From NCBI GenBank assembly GCA_910586205.1, contig CAJUGD010000001.1, positions 179,697 through 243,696 of the forward strand: 64,000 nt of DNA, in the 5' to 3' direction. The notes below the pieces were generated by a model that was not told the DNA's origin, made no database searches, and worked only from the letters and a program-made list of their open reading frames with translations. This document shows positions 49,574-57,521 of the stretch, piece after piece (position 1 is the stretch's first letter; each line of letters starts with the position of its first letter). The position numbers and the translations under genes are program-made. Source of the stretch: an uncultured Lachnospiraceae bacterium (GTDB lineage Bacteria > Bacillota > Clostridia > Lachnospirales > Lachnospiraceae).

Positions 49574-50717
49574 GCTGGAGAATGCTCCGGCATCAGCCCA
49601 GGACATTCCGGATAAAGAGGGAAAGAAGAAGGATAAAGGCATGGAATTAAGACTGTATCAGTGCAGCCATTGCGGGCTGGTGCAGTTTGACTGCGAGCCG
49701 GTTTCTTACTATCGGGATGTGATCCGGGCAGGTGGATTTTCCACTACCATGACAGAGCTGCGCCGTGGCCAATATCAGCATTTGATTGACACATACCATT
49801 TAGAAGGCAGACGTTTTTTGGAGGTGGGCTGCGGCAGAGGGGAATTTCTGGGAGTGTTAAAGGAGTTTCCTGTAATGGTTTATGGGATGGAGCATAATCA
49901 GAAGCTGGCAGAGGAGGCCAGAAAGGCAGGGCTTTTGGTGTGGGAGGAGTTCCCGGAAAGGCCAAAACAGGCATTTGGCCGCTCCGGCATGTTTGCGGGA
50001 GACATACCGGAGTCCTTTGATGTGTTCTTATCCTTTAATTTTTTGGAGCATCAGCCAGAGCCGGATGTGATGCTTCAGGCAATCCGGAACAATCTGTCAG
50101 AGGATGGAATGGGGCTGGTGACCGTGCCGGCGCTGGAATATATTTTGGAGCAGGGAAGCTATTATGAGCTTTTACGGGATCATATTGCCTATTATTCTTT
50201 TGGGACTTTGAAAAATCTCATGGAACGAAATGGCTTTACCGTGTTAGAGGAGCGTATCATAAATCGGGATACCATAGAAGCCGTGGTAAGGAAAAATTCC
50301 CAGTGGAAAGAGGGCACAGAGGAATTTTCGGAAAAGATGGTTTCCATGGATTCCGTGACAGAAGGATATAAGGTGACAAGCCGGGAGGTGGAGGAGCTTC
50401 TAGACAGCCTGGAAAAAGAAGAAAAAAGCCTGGCTGTGTGGGGGGCAAGCCATCAGGGCTTTACCCTTGCAGCTACCACAAGGCTGGGCAGAGACGCCCG
50501 GTACATGATTGATTCGGCGCCTTTTAAGCAGGGAAGGTATGCCCCGGCGTCCCACTTGCCCATAAAAGCGCCTGAGCATTTTTTTGAGGAACCAGTGGAT
50601 GCGGTTTTGATTGTGGCTCCTGGATATTCTGATGAGATTGCCGGGATTATTCGGGAACGGTTTGGAAAAGGGGTTGAGATTCTGACGCTGCGCACCATGC
50701 ACCTGGAAAAGCTGTAG
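49521..50717 (+). CDS. Sugar C-methyltransferase, SAM-dependent
   Basis: A 398-residue protein of the NDP-sugar C-methyltransferase type. An N-terminal zinc-binding segment (CILC near residue 4, CSHC near 47), a class I SAM domain (FLEVGCGRGEFLGVL; SFNFLEHQPEPDVML) and a C-terminal domain (LAVWGASHQGFTLAA...VLIVAPGYSDEI) correspond to Methyltransf_13, 23 and 14. Enzymes of this layout (TylC3/NovU-like) methylate a carbon of keto sugars. The ATG at 49521 follows GGAGGGA and lies inside the preceding gene. It indicates a C-methyl branched sugar in the cell-envelope glycan. Confidence 0.88.
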   Translation: MKHCILCRKQIPEKPIFKLENAPASAQDIPDKEGKKKDKGMELRLYQCSHCGLVQFDCEPVSYYRDVIRAGGFSTTMTELRRGQYQHLIDTYHLEGRRFLEVGCGRGEFLGVLKEFPVMVYGMEHNQKLAEEARKAGLLVWEEFPERPKQAFGRSGMFAGDIPESFDVFLSFNFLEHQPEPDVMLQAIRNNLSEDGMGLVTVPALEYILEQGSYYELLRDHIAYYSFGTLKNLMERNGFTVLEERIINRDTIEAVVRKNSQWKEGTEEFSEKMVSMDSVTEGYKVTSREVEELLDSLEKEEKSLAVWGASHQGFTLAATTRLGRDARYMIDSAPFKQGRYAPASHLPIKAPEHFFEEPVDAVLIVAPGYSDEIAGIIRERFGKGVEILTLRTMHLEKL

Positions 50718-50728
50718 GAGGAATGAGA

Positions 50729-51670
50729 ATGGAGCTTGCGGGAAAGAAGATTGTCATCACCGGGGTTACAGGGTTTATCGGAAAACATGTGGCAGAATTG
50801 TTTTTAGCTCAGGGGGCAGAGGTCTATGGCCTGGTGAGGGATTCATCGAATAAAAAGGACTGTGTTCCCAAACATGAGAACTTTCATATTCTGCATGGTT
50901 CGTTAAAAGATGCGGCATCCATACCAGAACAGGCAGGGACAGCAGATGCTTTTTTTCACTTTGCCTGGGGCGGGGTAAATCGGGGAGAGATTGATTCTAA
51001 GCCTGTGCAGGAGGAAAATATTGCCGGTTCTTTAGAATGCCTGAAGGCGGCAAAACAGTTGGGATGCAGGATTTTTATGGATGCCGGTTCACGGGTGGAA
51101 TATGGAATCACAGAGAACGGCGTCATGTCAGAGGACAGGGAATGCTGCCCGGTGAATGAATACGGGAAGGCAAAGCTGGAGTTTTACCGTCAGGCGGCTG
51201 TGCTTTGCAGACAGTGGTTCATGACCTATTATCATCTGCGGTTTTTTAGTGTCTATGGGAAGGGGGATCATCCCTGGTCTATTATTTCTACCCTGGTAAG
51301 GGAGCTTCCCAAAGGCCAGACAGTCTCTTTAAGCGCCTGCCGCCATAAATGGAATTTTATGGAGGTTTCCGATGCCGCCAGGGCAGTGGCAGAGCTGTAC
51401 TGCTATAGTGAAAAAAGAACGGGACAGATCCATGTGGTTAACGTGGCCAGTACAGACACCAGACAGCTTCGTTCTTTTGTGGAGGAGATCTATGAGCTGT
51501 GCGGCAGAAAAGGAAGTCTGGAGTATGGAAGCTTTGTACAGGCAAAGGAGGGGGCTTTGTCTATATGCCCTACTGTGGAGGTACTAAAAGATCTTACGGA
51601 AGGAACCTGGAAGGAGCAGGTTGACTTTTCCTCAGGAATACAGAATATGCTGAAGGAAAGACAACCGTGA
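50729..51670 (+). CDS. NAD-dependent epimerase/dehydratase (second copy)
   Basis: A 313-residue extended SDR with GVTGFIG at the nucleotide site, DAGSRVEYG and NEYGKAK as serine and Tyr-Lys catalytic blocks, and SVYGKGDHPWSI. It parallels the protein at 48626 in several places (for example RQLRSFVEEIYELCG), pointing to an old duplication. The ATG at 50729 has AGGAGGA at 6 bp; ATG 50723 is also possible. After it, 108 bp without a gene precede the first glycosyltransferase. Confidence 0.87.
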   Translation: MELAGKKIVITGVTGFIGKHVAELFLAQGAEVYGLVRDSSNKKDCVPKHENFHILHGSLKDAASIPEQAGTADAFFHFAWGGVNRGEIDSKPVQEENIAGSLECLKAAKQLGCRIFMDAGSRVEYGITENGVMSEDRECCPVNEYGKAKLEFYRQAAVLCRQWFMTYYHLRFFSVYGKGDHPWSIISTLVRELPKGQTVSLSACRHKWNFMEVSDAARAVAELYCYSEKRTGQIHVVNVASTDTRQLRSFVEEIYELCGRKGSLEYGSFVQAKEGALSICPTVEVLKDLTEGTWKEQVDFSSGIQNMLKERQP

Positions 51671-51778
51671 CAAAGCAGTGCCGGGATGTGTCTCGGCGGA
51701 TCCTTGGGATTTGCCGGCGCTTATCCGGGAAGAAGCGATTAAATCACAGCCCGCGGATACTGCGGTGCGGAGGTTGGG

Positions 51779-52732
51779 ATGAAGACAATAAGTGTACTGA
51801 TACCTTGTTATAATGAAGAAGAAAATGTGGAGCCTATTGCCCGGGCAGTGACAGAAATCCTGGAGAAAGAATTGCCCCAATATGATTATGAGCTGGTTTT
51901 TATTGACAATGATTCACAGGATGATACCAGAATGATTCTAAGGCGTCTGTGCGGGGAAAATCCCAGGATCAAGGCAATTTTGAATGCCAGGAATTTCGGG
52001 CAGTTTAATTCCCCTTACCATGGGCTTCTCCAGGTAACAGGAGATTGTGTTATTGCCATGGTGGCAGATTTTCAGGATCCGGTGGAACTGATTCCCCAGT
52101 ATGTGAAGGCATGGGAGGAAGGCTATAAGATCGTGATTGGAATCAAGACAAGCAGCAAAGAGAATCCAATCATGTACTGGCTTCGGAGCTGTTATTATAA
52201 GATGATTCGAAAGCTGTCTGATGTGGAGCAGATTGAGCATTTTACAGGTTCCGGGCTTTACGACCGGGATTTTATCGAGGTTTTGCGAAGGCTTGACGAT
52301 CCCACGCCTTTTTTGCGGGGAATTGTGGCGGAGCTGGGTTTTAGGAGGAAGGAGATTCCCTACGAACAGCCCAAACGCAGGGCGGGAAAAACCCACAATA
52401 ATTTTTACCGCCTGTATGATGCGGCTATGTTAAGTGTCACTTCTTATACAAAGGCAGGGCTGCGTCTGGCTACTTTTGTGGGAGGCATTAGCTGCGGGAT
52501 GAGCCTGGCGGTGGCGTTTGTGTATCTGGTGATGAAGCTGATCTGGTGGGATCGTTTTCCGGCCGGGATGACCCCCATGCTTCTTGGAATGCTGTTTTTA
52601 GGATCCGTGCAGATCTTTTTTATCGGGATGGTGGGGGAGTATGTCCTTTCCATTAACCAGAGAATTATGAAACGTCCTCTTGTGATTGAGGAGGAGCGGC
52701 TGAATTTTACGAAAAAGGAATCAGAAGACTGA
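51779..52732 (+). CDS. Polyprenyl-phosphate glycosyltransferase, GT2
   Basis: A 317-residue GT2 protein like GtrB/DPM1: VLIPCYNEEENV at the start, FIDNDSQDDT and MVADFQDPVEL (metal-binding), then two membrane segments at about 230-255 and 265-290. Such enzymes transfer a sugar to undecaprenyl phosphate at the cytoplasmic face, giving a donor used outside the cell. It overlaps the next gene by 1 bp (stop-start). The sugar is not known. Confidence 0.88.
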   Translation: MKTISVLIPCYNEEENVEPIARAVTEILEKELPQYDYELVFIDNDSQDDTRMILRRLCGENPRIKAILNARNFGQFNSPYHGLLQVTGDCVIAMVADFQDPVELIPQYVKAWEEGYKIVIGIKTSSKENPIMYWLRSCYYKMIRKLSDVEQIEHFTGSGLYDRDFIEVLRRLDDPTPFLRGIVAELGFRRKEIPYEQPKRRAGKTHNNFYRLYDAAMLSVTSYTKAGLRLATFVGGISCGMSLAVAFVYLVMKLIWWDRFPAGMTPMLLGMLFLGSVQIFFIGMVGEYVLSINQRIMKRPLVIEEERLNFTKKESED

Positions 52733-54930
52733 TGAAATATAAAATTGATGTAGTGAGAATCCGGGAAAATTCCATTACCCTTAACGGCTGGGTCATTGGG
52801 AAGACGCCGCAGTCAAAAGCAGCGTTTAAGATTCTGGATGAGGAGAAAAAGCCGGTTAAGTTCCGGCATGTGTCTACCCGCAGGGATGACGTGAGCCAGA
52901 TTTATTATAAAAAGGTTTATAACCGGGACTTTGGTTTTGATATTCAGTTTCCTTATGAGAGAGGGCGCAGTTACTGGCTTTTGATTAAGTGTGACAACAA
53001 GGTGGCCAGAATCAAATATAATGAAAGGCTGATTGAAAAACGTTCCAGTGTGGCTCATAAGCGTCTGGAAAAAATCCATGACCTGATGAATATGGAGACT
53101 GTGCGGGTGGCCATGGAGTTTGGGAAAAAACATGGACTGAAGGCTCTGTTTTTAAAATCAAAGCATAAGCTTCAGGGGCTGGACAATGATTACGATTATA
53201 AGGAATGGTATGATCTGACAAAGCCGGATCAGGAGGAGCTTAACCGTCAGAGGCAGGAAAATCTGCCGGAGTCTCCTCTTTTTTCTGTTGTGATCCCTGC
53301 ATACAAGACTCCGGAAAAGTATCTTCGGGAGATGATGGATTCCCTTTTATCCCAGACCTATGAAAACTGGGAGGTCTGCGTGGCAGACGGAAGCCCTCAG
53401 GGTGAGGGGGCGGGGGTGGCGCGTGTCATGAGCTGGTACCAGAAAAAGGACAGCCGTTTTCGATATCAGTGTCTAGGCAGGAACCGGGGGATTGCAGGCA
53501 ACACCAATGCAGCCATTGAGATGGCAAGGGGAGATTATATTGTGCTGGCAGATCACGACGACACCTTGCCGGAGCATGCTTTGTATGAAGTGGCTGCAGC
53601 AGTCAATGCCCATCCAGAGTGTGATCTGATTTATTCGGATGAAGATAAACTGGACATGGATGGAGGCGCTTTGTTTGATCCGCATTTTAAACCGGATTTT
53701 AACCCGGATCTTTTAACCAGTGTCAATTATATTTGCCATCTTCTCACCGTAAAGAGAGAACTTTTGGAGAAGGTGGGCGGTTTTCGGCAGGAGTTTGACG
53801 GGGCACAGGATTATGATTTTATTTTTCGATGTACAGAGGCAGCAAAGGGGATTTATCACATTCCCAAGGTTCTGTATCATTGGCGCTGCCATCAGGGTTC
53901 TACGGCCAGCAACCCGGAAAGCAAGCTCTATGCCTTTGAGGCAGGATCAAGGGCAATTATGGCTCATTATGAGCGGTGCGGTATTGAGGCTGAAAAGGTG
54001 GAAAAGGGAGTGGATTATGGGATTTACCATACGTTTTTCCGGATAAAGGGGGAGCCTTTGGTGTCTGTGATCATTCCCAACAAGGATCATGCAAAGGATT
54101 TGGATCTGTGTATCCGATCTGTTTTGGAACGTGCCTCTTACAAGAATCTGGAGTTTGTAATTATTGAAAACAACAGCACAGAAAAGGAAACTTTTTCCTA
54201 TTATAAGGCCATTCAAAAGGAATTTCCACAGGTTCGGATTGTTACTTGGGAACAAACATTTAATTATTCTGCCATCAACAATTTCGGCGCTTCTTTCGCA
54301 AAGGGTGAGTATCTGCTTTTCTTAAACAATGACACGGAGGTGATAGAGCCGCGTTTGTTTGAGGAGCTTTTAGGTTTTTGCCAGAGGGAAGATGTGGGCG
54401 CCGTGGGGGCACGGCTCTTGTACCAGGATGATACCATTCAGCATGCGGGGGTGGTGGTAGGCTTTGGCGGGATTGCCGGACATACGTTTATCGGGCTTCA
54501 TCAGGCAGAGAACAGTTATTTCCATCGGGCAATGTGCGCCCAGGATTACAGTGCAGTGACAGCAGCCTGCATGATGACGAAAAAATCTGTATTCCAAAAA
54601 GCCGGCGGATTTACAGAGGAGCTGGCAGTGGCTTTCAATGACATTGACTATTGCATGAAGGTCCGAGAGATGGGGCTTTTGGTGGTATATGCGCCCTATG
54701 CCCTTATGTATCACTATGAATCCAAATCACGGGGACTTGAGGATACGCCGGAAAAGGTGGCGCGGTTTAACCGGGAGATTGCTGTTTTTGCCCGCCGCTG
54801 GCCTAAGATTCTGGCTGAGGGGGATCCTTATTACAATCCTAACCTGACTCTCAGGAAATCTAACTTTGCACTGCGGGATCTGTTAAAGGAAAAAATCGGG
54901 GAGCCGTATAAGCTGGAGGTAAAGCTTTGA
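52732..54930 (+). CDS. Two-domain GT2 glycosyltransferase with N-terminal accessory domain
   Basis: A 732-residue protein. Residues about 1-100 form a beta-rich domain (SITLNGWVIGKTPQSKAAF), followed by a helical connector and two GT2 domains. The first begins near 184 (FSVVIPAYKTPEK) with ADHDDTLPEHAL; the second near 442 (VSVIIPNKDHAKDL) with LFLNNDTEVIEPRLF and AFNDIDYCMKV. Tandem GT2 enzymes of this type (as in RgpF- or O-antigen clusters) add two linkages, often rhamnose. Start ATG overlaps the preceding stop and the end overlaps the next gene. Confidence 0.88.
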   Translation: MKYKIDVVRIRENSITLNGWVIGKTPQSKAAFKILDEEKKPVKFRHVSTRRDDVSQIYYKKVYNRDFGFDIQFPYERGRSYWLLIKCDNKVARIKYNERLIEKRSSVAHKRLEKIHDLMNMETVRVAMEFGKKHGLKALFLKSKHKLQGLDNDYDYKEWYDLTKPDQEELNRQRQENLPESPLFSVVIPAYKTPEKYLREMMDSLLSQTYENWEVCVADGSPQGEGAGVARVMSWYQKKDSRFRYQCLGRNRGIAGNTNAAIEMARGDYIVLADHDDTLPEHALYEVAAAVNAHPECDLIYSDEDKLDMDGGALFDPHFKPDFNPDLLTSVNYICHLLTVKRELLEKVGGFRQEFDGAQDYDFIFRCTEAAKGIYHIPKVLYHWRCHQGSTASNPESKLYAFEAGSRAIMAHYERCGIEAEKVEKGVDYGIYHTFFRIKGEPLVSVIIPNKDHAKDLDLCIRSVLERASYKNLEFVIIENNSTEKETFSYYKAIQKEFPQVRIVTWEQTFNYSAINNFGASFAKGEYLLFLNNDTEVIEPRLFEELLGFCQREDVGAVGARLLYQDDTIQHAGVVVGFGGIAGHTFIGLHQAENSYFHRAMCAQDYSAVTAACMMTKKSVFQKAGGFTEELAVAFNDIDYCMKVREMGLLVVYAPYALMYHYESKSRGLEDTPEKVARFNREIAVFARRWPKILAEGDPYYNPNLTLRKSNFALRDLLKEKIGEPYKLEVKL

Positions 54931-55925
54931 AGAAGATAACCATTATTATTCCAAACTACAACGGGCTGAAATTTCTCCCGGCTTGCCTGGAAGCATTGTC
55001 AGTCCAGACCTTTCAGAATTTTGATATTCTGGTGGTGGACAACGGCTCAGAGGACGGCAGCGTACAATGGTTGAAGGAACGGCAGATTCCCTCTATTTTT
55101 CTTCCCGGGAATCTGGGATTTTCCGGTGCGGTCAATGTAGGGATCCGTGCCGCCTGTTCTCCCTATGTGATCCTTCTCAACAATGATACAGAGGCAGCGC
55201 CTTCCTATGTAGAGGAACTGCTTCGAGGGATCGAGGTGTCTCCCCGCATTTTTTCGGTCAGCCCTAAGATGTTAAAAATGGGCTGTGAGGATGTGATTGA
55301 CGATGCGGGAGACATGTACAGCCTGATGGGATGGGCTTATCAGCGGGGAGTGGGGCAGAAGGCGCGGCGTTATAACCGTCCCTGCCATATTTTTTCGGCA
55401 TGTGCAGGCGGCGCCATTTACCGCAGAAGCCTTTTTGAGAGGATTGGATATTTTGATGAAGCTCATTTTGCCTATCTGGAAGACATTGATGTGGGATATC
55501 GTGCCAAAATCGCGGGATACTATAACCGGTACTGGCCCGGCGCTGTGGTATATCATGTGGGAAGCGGTACCAGCGGTTCAAAGTACAATGCCTTTAAGGT
55601 GCGCCTGACAGCCCGCAACAATGTATATCTGAATTATAAAAACATGCCCCTGCCTCAGCTTTTAATAAACCTTCTGCCTATTGGGGCCGGAATTGTGGGA
55701 AAATATTTCTTTTTTAAGAAAATCGGTTTTGAAAAGGAGTATCTTTCCGGTATATGGGAGGGGATTTGCACTGTAAAAAGGACGAAAAAGGTTCCTTATA
55801 AGCCGGAAAATCTTACCAATTATCTGTCTATTGAGTGGGAGCTGATCTATGGCACGGTATTGTATATTTATGAGTTTTCAAGACGTCAGATTCATAAAAA
55901 ACTGAAAAATCGAGAGGAGCAGTAA
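54927..55925 (+). CDS. GT2 glycosyltransferase, rhamnosyltransferase-like
   Basis: A 332-residue GT2 enzyme with IIIPNYNGLKFLPACL, VVDNGSEDGS, LLNNDTEAAPSYVEEL and ACAGGAIYRRSLFERIGYFDE...LEDIDVGYRAKIAGY, the WbbL-like layout. There is a hydrophobic C-terminal segment (LPQLLINLLPIGAGIVGKYFFF). TTG start at 54927 overlaps the preceding stop; GGAGG lies 7 bp upstream. It is likely to add a sugar (possibly rhamnose) to the growing glycan at the membrane. 149 bp follow before the sugar-phosphate transferase. Confidence 0.86.
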   Translation: MKKITIIIPNYNGLKFLPACLEALSVQTFQNFDILVVDNGSEDGSVQWLKERQIPSIFLPGNLGFSGAVNVGIRAACSPYVILLNNDTEAAPSYVEELLRGIEVSPRIFSVSPKMLKMGCEDVIDDAGDMYSLMGWAYQRGVGQKARRYNRPCHIFSACAGGAIYRRSLFERIGYFDEAHFAYLEDIDVGYRAKIAGYYNRYWPGAVVYHVGSGTSGSKYNAFKVRLTARNNVYLNYKNMPLPQLLINLLPIGAGIVGKYFFFKKIGFEKEYLSGIWEGICTVKRTKKVPYKPENLTNYLSIEWELIYGTVLYIYEFSRRQIHKKLKNREEQ

Positions 55926-56009
55926 AATAGCAAGAGAACAGGAAAAAATTGTAAAATGATGCGTTCCAGATTTAAGAGAAATTTAATAGTACAATAAGAA
56001 AAATTCGTG

Positions 56010-56015
56010 TATAAT
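56010..56015 (+). promoter_or_regulatory. Possible -10 box before the sugar-phosphate transferase
   Basis: TATAAT at 56010-56015 without a good -35. It suggests a separate promoter 60 bp before the gene at 56075. Confidence 0.3.
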
Positions 56016-56074
56016 CGTTACCGTTAAGGGGTTATGCTATGGATGGATGGGTTTTTAGATGGTGGTAAAACATT

Positions 56075-57490
56075 ATGATAAAGGACAATCAAAAAAGATT
56101 TAACCGTCTCCATGTGGCAATTGATGCGCTGGTGATCGGGATGGCATATGTCCTGAGCTGGTATATTATTATTGGAAGCGGTTGGTATCGTGCGGCTAAT
56201 CAGGTGCTGGGACCAGAGATTTATCTGGGGGTTCTGGCTGTTATCATACCAGTCTATCTGCTTTTGTATACAGTTTTTCATTTGTTTACGCCTAAGCGGG
56301 TACAGGGACGCAGGCAGGAGTTTGCCAATATTTTTAAAGCTAATATGTTGGGGCTTCTGCTTTTTGGCATGGTGCTGTACTTGGGAGGGAAAAACCCTTA
56401 TTTTCAGCATTTTTCCCGTGTATTGGTAATGTTTTTCTTTGTGGTAAATACAGCGGCGGAAACGCTGGAGCGGAATTTGATCCGCACCTGCCTTCGATCC
56501 ATGCGTTCCAAGGGATATAATCAGAAGCATGTGCTGTTGGTAGGGTACAGCCGGGCAGCAGAAAGCTATATTGACCGGGTGGCGGCCAACCCGGAGTGGG
56601 GCTACCAGATTCGGGGAATTTTAGATGATCACAGGCACAGAGGCGATCATTATAAAGGGGTTAGGGTCATTGGGGCTACCAGTGATTTAAAAACCATATT
56701 AGACATGAATCTGTTAGATGAGATTGCAATAACTTTAAGTATCCGTGATTATGCCGGCTTAGAAAGAATGGTGGCGGAATGTGAGAAATCCGGTGTGCAT
56801 ACAAAATTTATTCCGGATTACAATAAATTTATCCCAACCAGGCCCTATACAGAGGATTTGCAGGGGCTCCCGGTGATCAATATCCGCCATGTGCCGTTAA
56901 ACGATCTTTTAAATGCTACCATGAAGCGGATTATGGATTTGTTGGGGGCAGTGACAGCGCTGATTTTGTTTTCTCCAGTTATGGCAATCACGGCAGCCAT
57001 TATCAAAAGCACGTCTCCAGGGCCGATTATTTACAGCCAGGAACGGGTGGGGCTTCACAACCGTCCGTTTAAAATGTATAAATTCCGATCCATGGAGGTT
57101 CAGCTTCCGGGGCAGGAGAAGGGGAAGTGGACTACTCCCCATGACCCCAGAGTGACGCCGGTGGGCAGGATCATTCGGAAAACCAGTATTGATGAGCTCC
57201 CTCAGCTTTTTAACGTGCTGGCAGGCAGCATGAGCCTGGTGGGACCAAGGCCCGAGAGACCGTTTTTTGTGGAGCGGTTTAAGGAGGAGATTCCTCGCTA
57301 TATGATCAAGCATCAGGTCCGGCCTGGTATGACTGGATGGGCTCAGATCAACGGCTACCGGGGAGATACTTCCATTGAAAAGAGAATTGAGCACGATCTG
57401 TATTATATTGAGAACTGGACATTAGGATTTGATTTTAAGATTTTGTTTCTTACAGTATTTAAAGGTTTTATCAATAAGAACGCTTATTAA
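56075..57490 (+). CDS. Initiating polyprenyl sugar-phosphate transferase (WcaJ-like)
   Basis: A 471-residue polyprenyl glycosylphosphotransferase, which starts polysaccharide synthesis by moving a hexose-1-phosphate to undecaprenyl phosphate. Four membrane segments in the first 140 residues, a CoA-binding-like domain (VLLVGYSRAAESYIDRV), a fifth membrane segment (LLGAVTALILFSPVMAITAA), and the catalytic Bac_transf domain with RVGLHNRPFKMYKFRSM, KTSIDELPQLFNV and VGPRPERP are visible. It is the biochemical entry step of the cluster, though placed near its end. Confidence 0.93.
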   Translation: MIKDNQKRFNRLHVAIDALVIGMAYVLSWYIIIGSGWYRAANQVLGPEIYLGVLAVIIPVYLLLYTVFHLFTPKRVQGRRQEFANIFKANMLGLLLFGMVLYLGGKNPYFQHFSRVLVMFFFVVNTAAETLERNLIRTCLRSMRSKGYNQKHVLLVGYSRAAESYIDRVAANPEWGYQIRGILDDHRHRGDHYKGVRVIGATSDLKTILDMNLLDEIAITLSIRDYAGLERMVAECEKSGVHTKFIPDYNKFIPTRPYTEDLQGLPVINIRHVPLNDLLNATMKRIMDLLGAVTALILFSPVMAITAAIIKSTSPGPIIYSQERVGLHNRPFKMYKFRSMEVQLPGQEKGKWTTPHDPRVTPVGRIIRKTSIDELPQLFNVLAGSMSLVGPRPERPFFVERFKEEIPRYMIKHQVRPGMTGWAQINGYRGDTSIEKRIEHDLYYIENWTLGFDFKILFLTVFKGFINKNAY

Positions 57491-57521
57491 AGGCATTGCA
57501 GAATGAGATGAGGTATGTTGC

